From Gerris lacustris (lineage: Eukaryota; Arthropoda; Insecta; Hemiptera; Gerridae), in contig OX578286.1 in assembly GCA_951217055.1 (NCBI GenBank), forward strand, positions 7,480,033-7,544,032: a stretch of DNA of 64,000 nt, given 5' to 3'. Both the position numbers and the translations under genes were made by a program. A model generated the notes under the pieces. It had not been told where the DNA came from and did no database searches. It saw only the letters and a list, made by a program, of their open reading frames with translations. This document shows positions 1 to 10,964 of this stretch, piece by piece. Position 1 is the stretch's first letter. Every line of letters starts with the position of its first letter.

Positions 1-1473
1 ACTACAGCCCCTCCAAAGAAAACCAATCCTCCACATATTTACACTACAGCCCCTTCAAAGAAAACAAATGCTCCACATAGTTACACTACAGCCCCTTCAA
101 AGAAAACAAATCCTCCTCATATTTACACTACCGCCCCTCCAAAGAAAAGAAATGCTCCACATATTTACACAACAAACACTCCAGCAGGAACAACAACTTC
201 ACCAGCCACAACTAAACAGACAACAACTGCAGCAGCAACCCCCAAACGAACAAATGCCCCACCTGATTACACAACATTCACCACCTATCAAACAACTACA
301 GAACCAGCCACTCCCGAACAAACAAATGCTCCACCTGATTACACAACATACACTCCACAAGGGACAACAACTGCACCAACCACAACTTATCAAACACCCT
401 CAGCACCAGCTACAACTGAACAAACAACAACTGCAGCAGCCACCCCCAAACAAACAAATGCTCCACCTGATTACACATCGTACACTCCCGAAGAAACAAC
501 GACTGAACCAGCCACAACTTATCTAACACCCTCTGCACCAGCTACAACTAAACAAACAACAACTGCAGCACCCACCCCCGAACAAACAAATGCTCCACCT
601 GATTATACATCATACACCCCCGAAGAAACAACGACTGAACCAGCAACAACTTATCAAACACCCTTAGCACCAGCTACAACAGAACAAACAACAACTGCAC
701 CAGTCACTCCCGAACAAACAAATGCTCCACCTGATTATACATCATACACCCCCGAAGAAACAACGAATGAACCTGCAACAACTTATCAAACACCCTCAGC
801 ACCAGCTACAACTAAACAAACAACAACTGCAGCACCCACCCCCGAACAAACAAATGCTCCACCTGATTATACATCATACACCCCCGAAGAAACAACGACT
901 GAACCAGCAACAACTTATCAAACACCCTCAGCACCAGCTACAACAGAACAAACAACAACTGCACCAGTCACTCCCGAACAAAAAAATGCTCCACCTGATT
1001 ATACATCATACACCCCCGAAGAAACAACGACTGAACCTGCAACAACTTATCAAACACCCTCAGCACCAGCTACAACAGAACAAACAACAACTGCACCAGT
1101 CACTCCCGAACAAACATATGCTCCACCTGATTACACAACATACACTCCACAAGGGACCACAACTGCGCCAACCACAACTTATCAAACACCCTCTGCACCT
1201 GCTACAACTGAACAAACAACTGCAGCAGCCACCCCTAAACAAACAAATGCTCCACCTGATTACCCAACATACACTCCACAAGGGACAAGAACTGCATCAA
1301 CCACAACTTATCAAACACCCTCAGCACCAGCTACAACTGAAGAAACAACAACTGCTGCAGCCACCACTGAACAAACAAATGCTCCACCTGATTACACAAC
1401 ATACACTCCACAAGGGACAAGAACAGCGCCAACCACAACTTATCAAACACCCTCTGTCACCAGCTACAACTGA
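1..1473 (+). CDS. Mucin-like Thr/Pro-rich repeat protein, 5' end outside window
   Basis: Frame 1 is open from the first base to a TGA at 1471-1473 (490 codons visible), with no start or signal peptide in the window. It opens with four 14-residue units (42 bp each, positions 1-168) ending in PHIY or PHSY. About ten larger units follow, typically 44 residues (132 bp), carrying NAPPDYTSYTPEE, TTYQTPSAPATT and TPEQT blocks. Composition is Thr/Pro/Ala/Gln-rich with no Cys, as in secreted, O-glycosylated mucin-like or glue-like proteins. A single extra T near 1457 (tctgTcacc against tctgcacc in sister units) shifts the frame and gives the TGA; the repeat pattern continues in frame 2 to 1723. This is either a frameshifted gene or a sequence error. 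The frames that give Leu/His/Gln-rich peptides are shadows. Confidence 0.7.
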   Translation, partial: TTAPPKKTNPPHIYTTAPSKKTNAPHSYTTAPSKKTNPPHIYTTAPPKKRNAPHIYTTNTPAGTTTSPATTKQTTTAAATPKRTNAPPDYTTFTTYQTTTEPATPEQTNAPPDYTTYTPQGTTTAPTTTYQTPSAPATTEQTTTAAATPKQTNAPPDYTSYTPEETTTEPATTYLTPSAPATTKQTTTAAPTPEQTNAPPDYTSYTPEETTTEPATTYQTPLAPATTEQTTTAPVTPEQTNAPPDYTSYTPEETTNEPATTYQTPSAPATTKQTTTAAPTPEQTNAPPDYTSYTPEETTTEPATTYQTPSAPATTEQTTTAPVTPEQKNAPPDYTSYTPEETTTEPATTYQTPSAPATTEQTTTAPVTPEQTYAPPDYTTYTPQGTTTAPTTTYQTPSAPATTEQTTAAATPKQTNAPPDYPTYTPQGTRTASTTTYQTPSAPATTEETTTAAATTEQTNAPPDYTTYTPQGTRTAPTTTYQTPSVTSYN

Positions 1474-2440
1474 ACAAACAACAACTGCAGCAGCCACCCC
1501 CGAACAAACAAATGCTCCACCTGACTACACATCATACACCCCCGAAGAAACAACGACTGAACCAGCCGTATCTAAACAAACAACTATTTCACTTACCACT
1601 TCCATAGAAACTAATGTGCCACATATTTATACTACATTCACTCCAAAGAGGACAAATGCTGCCCTGGTTTACACAACATACACTCCAGGAGGACCATCAA
1701 CTTCACTGGTCTCAACTTACTAAATACCTACTACATTAGCCATACCTCAACAAAGAACCACTCCACCAGACACCCCCGGAAAAAAAACAATTCTTTACCA
1801 GATAATACGACATTCACCCCCGAAGAAATTATAACCTTGCATAACTGAACAAATAACAACTGCACTAGCCACAACTGAACAAACATTAACTGCACCAGCT
1901 AACCCCGAAGAAACAATTGCTTCATCTGTTTAAACCTCATACACATCAGAAGGAACAACAACTGCACCGGTCACAACTTACCAAACACCCATTGCATCAG
2001 CCACAACAACTGTACCTCCCCAGTTACCTCCCAAACAACTAATACTCCACCACATTTACAACATACACCTCCGATGAAACTGAAATAGCCCTTACTGAAC
2101 AAATATCTGCTCCATCTAATTATACTGCAGACAGCCCAAAGAGAACAAATGCCCCTCATGTTTACACTACATACTACATACATTTCCAAAGCCGACTAAA
2201 CTACAATTGGCCAAGCGCCCCTGAAGAAACCAAAATTTCTCGAGGCCAATACTTTACCTAGTTACTCAATAGTCTTCCTTAAAAGAATAAATACTGCACC
2301 TTAAAATGCAGTTGAGCATTTTTAACACTAGTGGCCCACCCCCATTGGGCAGTTACTGCACCTCCTAATACTACTGCCACAGCCTGTATCTGCGAACACT
2401 GAAAATATGCTTCTGCTTACACCACGTCTAGAAACAATCA
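1474..2440 (+). pseudogene. Decayed 3' part of the mucin-like repeat gene
   Basis: After the frameshift the repeat protein continues in frame 2 with TPEQTNAPPDYTSYTPEE, then units close to the opening ones (NVPHIYTTFTP, AALVYTTYTP). It stops at 1721-1723, where the usual TYQ codons (tat caa) read tac taa, a nonsense change. Recognisable but mutated repeats run on to about 2200 in shifting frames. The segment 2345-2400 (VTAPPNTTATACIC) aligns with the 3' part of the mucin-like gene at 8321 (ITVAANTLATPT, near 8905-8950). Both are followed by GGTTAGTA and a similar AT-rich stretch (2467-2540 and 9070-9135), which suggests a shared ancestral 3' end or a splice donor. Function has very likely been lost here. 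Confidence 0.6.
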
Positions 2441-3297
2441 CAACCACGTAGACATTTTTTATAGAAGGTTAGTACGATAAAAATAGAAATATTAAAATGC
2501 ACAAATTTACAAAGTATAATTCTAACTTATTTAGGAGAGTGAAACCTAAGAAAGAGATTGCAGGCTGTCGTAAAAGAACAAGGAGGACATATTGAACCAT
2601 ACAAGTAAATCTGTAAAATATGCATTTGTTTATTTTATTTTTTGTAATTTTGTGAAATATTCATTTTTTAAATACATTTCTTTTATCAAAACTGTGACTT
2701 TTCTATGACCCTAATTCAAACCCTCATTCCATGGCTTTACCCAATAGTTTCTTAAGTTATAAATATGAAATTTAAATTATTAAATTGTGGATAACCAAAT
2801 TAAAAGGAACTTCTCTTATACTTTGTAACCCACCTAAATTGATATCCATAAAATGTCGAAAAGTAGGATATGGATAACAAAGTTAATAACTATAATGAAG
2901 GAGTAAACACACTTTTTCGAAATATCATTTCAAAATAAACACTACGGGAAACAAAGTAAGAGAGTGCCGTAATCACTTCATGGTTGACCTTTAAGAAAAA
3001 CAATTTGATAAAGCTTATTGACTAATTATTGTATTGTCATCGGAAATATATAATTTGTGCCAATTTCAGCCTTCCACTTGGTAAATTGGTCAAATTTAAG
3101 TTACAAAATTTATCTTGGATATATTATATGTGAAGTTACTAAAAGCCTGTAAAATAAACTGCCAATTAGTGTGGCACATAGCTTCCTCGCATCCTATCAC
3201 GTACTTTATTGATTTTATGCTTTTACAAGCCATTATCGTTTAATTTGTTGAATTGTTTCCACATCTTTTGTATGTTACTCCCATTATAAAAAAAAAT
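2441..3297. other. AT-rich intergenic DNA with one dispersed repeat
   Basis: No coding potential seen. 3145-3250 is a copy of a dispersed repeat recognisable by GCCAATTAGTGTGGCACATA, also found at 32045, 58195 and 61280 (plus) and at 21900 and 32595 (minus). Confidence 0.4.
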
Positions 3298-3878
3298 ACG
3301 TGTGGTGTCGTAGGACACCCGGTAGGAACGAAGTTCCTTACGTTATATTAAATATAAATTATATAATTACAGTGCTAAGTATATGCTACTAACTACTTAT
3401 ACAAGGCGGAGTTAAAATAAGTGACAAAATGAAAAGTAACTATTTGTACTAGCGGAGTTAAGGAGAAATTAAAAGAAAAACTTTTTATTATCTTAAAAAA
3501 GAGCGTCTTACAATAAATTATGTATTGTAAATTGAGAAAAAAGTTAATTTTGATTATTTTATAGTTAAAGCAGATGGTTGTAAAGAAGAAAAGAACAGTC
3601 CCATCAGACCTCCGTCGACGAATCTCCAATTAAAATATTATAATAAGAAATATAAATCACCAACACTAAAAAACTTCTGCTTGTATCAGGTTGAAATTTT
3701 TCATGCCTGTTTCAATTGTACATTAGATGATGTGTATGAAGTTTTATAGAAATCGTTACGTTAGAACGTAAGATATCGGTAAATATGTTGTTTTCTTTAT
3801 TTAAAACGTTTAGGTCCGCTTTAATAAATTTAGCGATCTTTATCACTTCATAGAAGTGACAGTGTTCCTTTTACTAAA
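3298..3878 (+). repeat. GTTCC element, copy 1 (left part)
   Basis: Starts with the family left end (gtggtgtcg..ggacacccggt) followed by the self-complementary GGAACGAAGTTCC at about 3328. It continues through family landmarks GGCGGAGTTA, a Lys-rich AT segment, CTGCTTGTATCAGGTTGAA and CGTTAGAACGTAAGATATCG to the cttcatag..gtgac block, where it is cut by the left end of the next copy. No coding capacity. Confidence 0.6.
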
Positions 3879-3885
3879 AAAAAAA

Positions 3886-4717
3886 ACATGTGGTGTCACG
3901 GGACACCCGGTAGGAACGAAGTTCCTTACATTTTTCATTAAATATATAAATTATAAAATCACACTGCTAAGTATGTATACATTGCTAATTACTTATACAT
4001 GGCGGAGTTAGAAAAGAGACAAAATTAAAAGTAACGAACTGTTTGTACCTGGCAGAGTTAAGGCAAAACTAAAAGAAAATTATTATTTGTATAATTAAAG
4101 CAAGCGTCTTACTATAAATATATATTAAATATAAGAAAAAAGTTGATCATGATGAGTTTATAGTGAAAGAGTATGTTTGTTAAAGGAGTTTGGATTGAAA
4201 TAGGATTGTTTTATACCTACCCGGCCAATTAATTTAAAATATTATAAAATATATATCTCTTCCCTACTCTACAGCTTCTGCTTGTATCAGGGTGAAATAT
4301 TACATGATTATATTTTATTTATTTACAAAACGAAGTGACATTTATGATATATATAACAAAAATAATCAAAACAAGTCAAGGAACATGCTTCCTTAATAAC
4401 ACTTTTTCCCGTCTTTTAAAGCTTACGTTTACGCAAGCTTTGCGCGTGAACGCTTGGGCGGATATCGTTTTTCGATGATCTCAGCCTGGGCATTGGTAAA
4501 AAGAACATGTGTACCAAATTTTATCTAACTCGGTGAGCATTTACTCAAGTTATCGTCATCTGTAGATTTCGAGAAGGATTTTGCGTGACGGTGATTTTGT
4601 GACGGTGATTTTGTGACGGTGATTTTGTGACGGTTATTTTGTGACGGTGATATTGGTCGTTGTTTTCTCGGATTGACTCCCGGGCTCCAGAACGTTCCAT
4701 AAGGAACTTCGTTCCAA
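3886..4717 (+). repeat. GTTCC element, copy 2
   Basis: Left end gtggtgtcacgggacacc with GGAACGAAGTTCC at 3914-3926. The middle is deleted or diverged around 4290-4400. The right part has the GAGCGTTGCGCGTGAACGC-type block, a short tandem array of tgacggtgattttg (4585-4655), the gactcccgggctcc block and the right end ATAAGGAACTTCGTTCC (4700-4716). The two ends are inverted repeats of each other. Confidence 0.6.
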
Positions 4718-4729
4718 AAAAAAATATTT

Positions 4730-5048
4730 AAAAAAGTTGTTTGTCTCATTAAATAGATGAAGTTAGAATTTTTTTTTCCTATCCAAAATATTCAATTTTA
4801 AATTTAAAGCTTACGTTCACGCGAGCGTTGCGCGTGAACGCTTGGGCGGATAACGTTGTCCAACACACTTAGCCTGGGAATTTGTAAAATGAACGTGTGT
4901 ACCAAATTTCAACTACCTCAGTGATCTTTTACTCAAGTTATTGTCATCGGTAAATTTCGTGACGGATTTTGCGTGACGGTGATTTTGGTCGTTCTTTTTT
5001 GGATTTACTCCCGGGCTCCAGAACGTGATAAGGAACTTTGTTCCAAAA
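4730..5048 (+). repeat. GTTCC element, copy 3 (right part)
   Basis: Carries the right-hand landmarks (gtctcattaaatagatgaag, gagcgttgcgcgtgaacgc, cccgggctccagaacgtg) and ends with a slightly mutated GGAACTTTGTTCC. Directly follows copy 2. Confidence 0.55.
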
Positions 5049-5064
5049 ATACAGAAGGGTGTAA

Positions 5065-5260
5065 CAATCTAAAGAAGGTGCACGGAATGTTCTTCTTTAG
5101 ACTGTTACTCCCCTTATAAAAAAAGAAGTGTGATATTCCTTTGTCCCAAAGTACATTGGACTAAACATCCGTCTTAATTGTTATTTAGTCAGTCATTTAT
5201 ATTCTAAAAATACAAAGGGTAGTAACAATCTAAAGAAGTATCTTCGTTTCGGACGTTTAT
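5065..5260. repeat. CTTCTTTAGATT-type inverted-repeat element fragments
   Basis: Contains ttcttctttagactgttact and its inverted form agtaacaatctaaagaag, plus the cccaaagtacattggac block shared with 29300-29730, 30430-30600 and 33877-34111. It is a non-autonomous foldback family without an ORF. Confidence 0.45.
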
Positions 5261-6500
5261 AAAGTAGTGTAATTTACTCACCGTACAAATATCAAATAAA
5301 ATTATCACTTCAAATACTTAGATAAAGGAATGAAAAGCAAAGAAATATCCTGTAAATATGAATTCCCTTCGAGTTCAGTGTCAACAATTTTGAAAAACCA
5401 TACTTTAACAAATGCATGAAAAAATAAACACTATCCACAAGTGTTATGTATATTGTAATACATATTTGTAATCTACTCTTCAATAGCTTTCATTTGATAC
5501 CCCAGACAAAATAGTTGTTCGTGAAGTCTCACGTAAAATGGGTTTCGTTGGTATACTTAACATAAAACTAATTATATTTAGGAGGAGGGGGGGGGGGAGA
5601 CGCAAATTTTTGATGCTTTTTGGTAAAAGGCCTGGAAAATTAAAAAGATTAGCACTTGATATACATTTTTGTAATTTACTCAATACCTTTAATTTGTTAC
5701 CCTACCCAAATTTCAAAAAAAAATATTCTTTTTTTGTGGTGGGAATTGTCCACCATATTGGATTCCCAGTTAATCAGATAAAATTGCTATTCTAATTTTT
5801 CCTATGGTCCAGCAGACCACTTGGCATATTTTTTATACTTCTAGTAACTGTAGAAAATTAAACAATTTTCATGTGTTACAGAGGAAGAGGTTACTGCTTC
5901 AATCCCCCGGGGGGTCACAATGTTTTTTTTATCAGTAATAACGAAAAGGTACATTAATTTTTTTTCCGGAAAAATTCATCGGTCCGCGGGTATAAGCGTG
6001 AATTATTTCAAACTTTGAAGAAACGGCTATTCTTAGGGTAGTTGGTGGGGGGACATTTCTATTTTTGTATATTTCAATTTATAAATGCAATAAAAAAAAT
6101 AAAAAAATTTAAAATGTTTTTATATTTTTGTAATCTACTCTTCAATGCCTTTTATTTGATACCCCACACAAAAATTTTTAAAAAGAAGGAATTTCGCGTG
6201 ACATGAATTATCCACCATTCTGAGTTTGAAGGGCTGATAATTTTAAGTTCATAACGATCTTTAATACTGTAAAGTATATCTCTTTTGATTCCAAAGTTTT
6301 TGGGACCGTACAGAGTGATAGACAAACAGACAGTCACACGAACAAAACTCTAAGGGTCTCTTTTTTGGTTTTACTAACGAAACCCTAAAAATGATTTAAA
6401 GACCGTAAGTATAAAAACGTATATGACGCAGCTCTGCAATGGATGAAAATATTAAGGCATTATAATCTTTCTTTTTCAGGAACACGCTTTTTTCTTTAAA
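5261..6500. other. Non-coding stretch with low-complexity DNA
   Basis: Includes a G run (5588-5599) and a segment duplicated within itself: taatctactcttcaat..ttcatttgataccccag at 5468 and taatctactcttcaatgcc..tttgataccccac at 6130, both typical of interspersed repeats. No gene recognised. Similar text (cttgatcggtctcccgaaggg) recurs at 55300. Confidence 0.3.
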
Positions 6501-6504
6501 AAAT

Positions 6505-7160
6505 CCATAGGAAGAAACCACGGGTCATCCTATTAATCCGTTACAGGTCGTTACCGATACAAATTCCCCGAATCCAAGCTTTCAATCTTTTCTACAAATC
6601 TAGTAAGCCAAATATTCACGGCAATAAAGAACTAGATCGAGAATTAACGTTTATAAATTATAAAGTACTCAATTAGTACCTGTACCTAGTACAATCAATT
6701 AGAAATTAAATTTTTTTAAGTTTTTGGAAGTATTCATACCACTTATAATTTGATTTAAAGTAAAATTTAATCTTTCCGTAGTATGAAAATACCAAAAACT
6801 TAAAAAAATTGAATTTCTAATTGATTGTACTAGGTACAGGTACTAATTGAGTACTTTATAATTATAAACGTTAATTCTCGATCTGGTTCTATTGCCGTGA
6901 ATATTTTGCTTACTAGACTTGTAGAAAAGATTGAAAGCTTGGATTCGGGGAATTTTATAGGTAACGACAGAGAAAAATCATCCTCCCGTATAGCTCAGTT
7001 GGTAAGAGCACCTGTAACGGATTAATCAGAGGACCCGTGGTTCGAGTCCCGGTGCGGGGCTATTTTTCTCTGTATTTCTCCCGTAGTTATTGATAATTAT
7101 AATTTGATTTGAAGTAAAATTTAATTTCTAAGTATAAAAATTTAGTCCGTTGCCATGGGC
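6505..7160. repeat. tRNA-derived SINE-like units in a large palindrome
   Basis: The left arm (about 6505-6735) and right arm (about 6779-7041) are inverted copies of about 230 bp, sharing AATTGATTGTACTAGGTACA-type sequence and the aagctttcaatcttttctac block. The right arm runs into a tRNA-like sequence at 6988-7062 and then a tail with atttttctctgtatttctccc. The left arm keeps only the edge of the tRNA-like part (cacgggtcatcctattaatccg). The same family occurs at 21189-21765. Confidence 0.6.
6988..7062 (+). other. tRNA-like SINE head (pseudo-tRNA)
   Basis: Box A-like TAGCTCAGTTGGTAAGAGC and box B-like GGTTCGAGTCC are clear, and a 7-bp acceptor stem (tcccgta with tgcgggg, two wobbles) can be drawn. 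The anticodon arm keeps only about 3 pairs and two T-stem pairs fail, so this is not annotated as a working tRNA gene. It lies inside the palindromic repeat and is best read as a pol III promoter-bearing SINE head. Confidence 0.5.
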
Positions 7161-7370
7161 TTAACGGCTTGTATTTTTATAAACCGAAGGTTCGGTAATA
7201 AAAAAACCAACAACTCACAATTTTTCAAAACACTCGACGTTTTGGTTTTTAATTTTAACCTTCTTCATGGGATTTGTGTACATATTGAAGCAAAACTAAA
7301 GGGATATTGTTTCTAGTCAGCTTCTCTTAAATTCATATCATAGTGGTAACAATAAAAAAAACCTGCCATA

Positions 7371-7510
<140 letters not shown>

Positions 7511-7632
7511 AGAAACAAACAAAACTCAGCTTTCGGTCACAAAAATCGTCAAAACCGAAACGTCGGGATTGTAAAATCGTGACAATTTTTTGACACCGAA
7601 ACCTGAATTTTGTTTGTTTCTGTTTATATATA
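7511..7632. repeat. Small foldback element inside a TA tract
   Basis: About 120 bp between two (TA)n blocks. Its ends are inverted repeats (acagaaacaaacaaaactcag at the left, tgaattttgtttgtttctgt at the right) and it contains nested inverted text (tttcggt and accgaaa). The layout fits a miniature DNA transposon that targets TA, with the surrounding TA run as target. No ORF. Confidence 0.45.
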
Positions 7633-7651
7633 CGGTCAATAATTTATTAAT

Positions 7652-7787
<136 letters not shown>

Positions 7788-8051
7788 TTATTCATAATGT
7801 GTGTATGTAAATATATGTATTCTATTCTAAATATCCAATGAGTGAAATTGTTTTTTCACATATTGCTGGCATTAATAACTCTGGGAATGTAAGTTAACAT
7901 AATGATTTACAAATGTTTTACATTACACGCTATCTATATCCATTATTATCTCTTAATAATAATTGTGCATTAAAATTACCATTGATAACGAAATAAATCG
8001 CTAGAAATACAACTATTTTGACACATTATACATAGGGTAATTTAGAATATT

Positions 8052-8269
8052 ACAAATGCAATAAGTGATTTTTTTATATTTTTTTTCAATTCATTAGTAG
8101 CAATAAAATAATTCTTACGTAATAATTATTATCAACTTTTTTTTTTACAAGTTTCCCTACTTTTTAATAAGGTGTTTGGAATATTGTTATTTTATCAATA
8201 ATAAGGGAATCACAACAAAGATATGATTTTGTATAAATAAATTGTTTCATTTTGTTGAAATTCATTTCT
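8052..8269 (+). promoter_or_regulatory. Promoter of the mucin-like gene at 8321
   Basis: TTATCAATAATA at 8192-8203, GATATGATTTT at 8220-8230, TATAAATA at 8232-8239 and initiator TCATTT at 8262-8267, with the predicted +1 A at 8264, exactly 32 bases from the TATA T. The same arrangement precedes the knottin genes. Further upstream ACAAATGCAATAAGTGATT (8052-8070) is identical over 19 bases to 34887-34905 upstream of gene B. Confidence 0.75.
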
Positions 8270-8320
8270 AAGTTTGCAGTAGAAAGTTTAATTTGTGTGC
8301 TAGCTTTTGAAAACAAAATA

Positions 8321-8932
8321 ATGAAATGGGTTTATGTTTTAGTAGTTGTTTTAATTGGAGTGTGCAGGGTAAATAGTCATGGATGTAAAATATGCATGAC
8401 TATTCCTAATTGCTCTCCAAATGATGACGGAGGAAAAACACATGCACCTGATTACTCAAAATACACCTCTAAAGGACCTAATGCACATCCAACAATCTCT
8501 ACTTATGGAACACATGCTCCACCTACTGACACTGCAACCACCCCTGGAGACACATATGCTACACCTGCTGGCACTGCAACTACTCCTGAAGGAACTAATG
8601 CTGGACCTACTGACACTGCAACCACCCCTGCAGGAACTAATGCTGGACCTACTGACACTACAACCACCTCAGGAGAAACAAATGCTACACCTGATTGCAC
8701 TACAACCACCCCTGAAGGAACAAATTCTCCACCTACTGACACTACAACCAACCAAGAAGACACAAACGCTACACCTGCCGGCACTACAGCCTCCACTAGA
8801 GGAACTAAAGCTGGACCTGATTATCCAACAATACCTCCTTATGGAACAAGTGCTAAGCATACAGTTCCACATTCTGGCGTTACAGTGTCACGTAGAGCAC
8901 AAACTCACAATAGCCATTACTGTGGCTGCTAA
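8321..8932 (+). CDS. Secreted mucin-like Thr/Pro-rich protein, C-terminus probably frameshifted
   Basis: The ATG at 8321 is chosen because ACAAAATAATGAAA around it matches the start context of the paralogous genes, and because the predicted +1 is at 8264 with the ORF's first Met (8252) upstream of that. It gives 203 residues. The signal peptide MKWVYVLVVVLIGVC..NS is close to the [19 protein letters not shown] of the knottin genes. A short Cys-containing segment follows (GCKICMTIPNC), then HAPDYSKYTS (compare APPDYTSYT of the gene at position 1) and about nine 14-residue units of the APPTDTATTPEGT type. No splice donor or knottin domain is apparent in this frame. The last 25 residues (Arg/His/Cys-rich) break the pattern, and the frame that resembles the paralog's end is frame 3. 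Likely a secreted O-glycosylated protein. Confidence 0.7.
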   Translation: MKWVYVLVVVLIGVCRVNSHGCKICMTIPNCSPNDDGGKTHAPDYSKYTSKGPNAHPTISTYGTHAPPTDTATTPGDTYATPAGTATTPEGTNAGPTDTATTPAGTNAGPTDTTTTSGETNATPDCTTTTPEGTNSPPTDTTTNQEDTNATPAGTTASTRGTKAGPDYPTIPPYGTSAKHTVPHSGVTVSRRAQTHNSHYCGC

Positions 8933-9065
8933 CACTTTAGCCACACCCACAAGAATGGCAGCAGAATCTGCAGAAATGGAATCACTAGCACCGACACTGA
9001 CAACTGCACCAGCACCGACCACAGACGCACCACTAACAGACAGCTCATTAGCAATCATCCCTTAG
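8880..9065 (+). pseudogene. Out-of-frame continuation of the mucin-like gene
   Basis: Frame 3 reads ITVAANTLATPTRMAAES and TLTTAPAPTTDAPLTDSS to a TAG at 9063-9065. It has the family's Thr/Ala/Pro bias and aligns with VTAPPNTTATA at 2345-2380. A one- or two-base indel between about 8850 and 8905 would join it to the upstream ORF. It may be a true mutation or a sequence error. Confidence 0.45.
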
Positions 9066-9464
9066 AATAGGTTAGTAGAAAAATATATAAATACAAATAT
9101 ACGAGTTCTCAAATTTGCAAAGAGCAGTTCTAAATTTAAAAAAAAAGCTTTAAATAGACTAAAAACTAAATTAAAAATCTATAAGCATTAAATATTGCAT
9201 CATTTTTAGATTTTTTGATGAATTATTGAGTAAGGGAATTGGCTTCTAATCATGTGTATGGCCTCCATCTTGAATTTAAATTTCGGATTGATAAATCATA
9301 TTACGTAATATATGTATCATGGAGCATTCACTGTTAAGCTAGACGGAGAGTCAAAGAGTTGGCACCTCAAATTCCAGACTTATGACAGGCGCTAACTCAA
9401 AGGACATCCATCAGAAAGAAGGAAACCAGATAATAGGAGAAAATTAAGTAAAGGATAGAGTAGT

Positions 9465-9951
9465 TAAAAAAGAGCTGAGCAAAACGAGGGATTGGGGATT
9501 ACCTCGATGACGTCTCACAGTCACTTAGAGCCTCTACGCACATGTCAAGGTCATTCGCGCCCCGCCCTAATTATTATTTAGAGAGTTCTCCCCCTCCCCT
9601 TATAAAATTCAAATATCCTATTACCCCCCCCCCATAAAACTCAAATTTTCCTATGCCCCCCCCCCCATAAAAGTTAAAAAAGCAATTCAAAATATAATTG
9701 GGGCTCGATCAGCACTTCGTGCATATCGAGCCCTAATTACTTTTTGAAGCTGAATTATTTAAGACCCCACTCAACTTTTATGGGGGGTAATAGGAACATT
9801 TTACTTTTATGGGGGATAGAACTCTCTAAATAATAACTGGGGGCGGGGGGGGGGGATGACCTTGACATGTACGTAGAGGCTCTAGGTGACTTTTTGTGAC
9901 GCCATCCAGGTAATCTCCAATCCCTCGTTTTGCCCGACTCTTTTTTAGCTA
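9465..9951. repeat. Foldback element with long inverted arms
   Basis: Left arm about 9465-9700 and right arm about 9770-9951 are inverted copies: gagggattggggattacct pairs with aggtaatctccaatccctc, gcctctacgcacatgtcaag with cttgacatgtacgtagaggc, and ttatttagagagttct with agaactctctaaataa. The centre holds C-rich runs. No coding capacity. Confidence 0.6.
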
Positions 9952-9976
9952 CTAGATTTCTTCTTCGTTTTTTACT

Positions 9977-10262
9977 GTCCAGGATATAGCGTGCCAAAAA
10001 GTGTATGACTAACATCAAGCTAGAATTTTGTGTATATGTAAATTTTTTGGTGCCTTTTAAGATTATGTGGCCGGCTTGGCAATAGGCATTTAAAAAAAAA
10101 AAAAAACGGTGGAGAGCGGCCAAGTCCTGCCCTTTTGGTAGACAATGTGATTTTCATGATCCTGAGTATGAAATTAGTTAGTTGTCCAAAAATCAAGTTG
10201 ATATTAGTTTGTCAATTAATCGGTGACCTTTTTGATTTGGAGTGGTATTTAACTAACTAACC
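9977..10262 (+). repeat. GTCCAGG foldback element, left half
   Basis: Begins GTCCAGGATATAGCGTGCC and follows the left arm of the complete copy at 46418-46992 (actaacatcaagctagaatt, gccttttaag, gattttcatgatcctgagta). The right half is at 10965-11233, the two being separated by a GTTCC element fragment. Confidence 0.6.
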
Positions 10263-10284
10263 TAAATATGTATTGAATATTGAA

Positions 10285-10895
10285 AAAATAGATAATCATG
10301 AATCATGATGAGTTGATAGATATAGGGTATGATAGTAGTACAGCGGCTATTAGTAAGGGAACCACCCCGCATTCTTACTATTCCTCTAAACACACATCTC
10401 CTTTTCAATTATTATAAAATGTATCTCTTTGCTACAAAAAAACTACTACATGTATCAAATTGAAATTTTGCATGCCTGTTTCAACTGTGCATTAGATGGT
10501 GTATACGAAGTTTTATTAAAATCGTTACGTTAGAACGTAAGATATCGGTAAAAAGGTTGTTTTCTCTATTATAAACGTTTCGGTCCGCTTTAATAGTTTT
10601 AGCGATCTTTATTAATTCATAGCGGTGTCGCTGTTGGTTTTACTAAAAAATGTTATTTGTAAAACATGTTCGTCTCATCGCATAGATGATGATAGAATCT
10701 TTTCCCGTCCTGAAATTCCAATTTACTTTTTGAACATCTCGTTTACGCGAGAGCTGCGCGCGAACTCTTGGACGGATCACGCTGTCTAACGAACTTAGCC
10801 TGACTATTAGTAAGAGGAACATGTATACCAAATGTCAACTAAATCGGTCAACTTTTACTCAAGTTATCATCACACGCGTAAACGTTACTGACAGA
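10285..10895 (+). repeat. GTTCC element fragment nested between foldback halves
   Basis: Shows catgatgagttgatag, tgtatcaaattgaaatttt, CGTTAGAACGTAAGATATCG, ggtccgctttaatag and the gtttacgcgagagctgcgcg block. Both terminal palindromes are absent. Confidence 0.5.
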
Positions 10896-10964
10896 CAGAC
10901 AGACAAGATGCATAGTTTGTTGAATGTAAGAAGCTCGCTTACGCTCGCTTCACTTATTGGTCTA

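Noticed and set aside
68..1723. Leu/His/Gln-rich ORFs overlapping the mucin repeats, and the minus-strand Cys/Trp-rich ones
   Set aside because: Out-of-frame readings of the Thr/Pro repeat array. The frame that starts at base 1 has the mucin composition and matches the paralog.
6988..7062. Functional tRNA gene
   Set aside because: The anticodon stem does not form and it lies in a SINE palindrome.
9755..10123. 122-codon minus-strand ORF
   Set aside because: Spans the boundary of two foldback elements and includes homopolymer runs. No family features.
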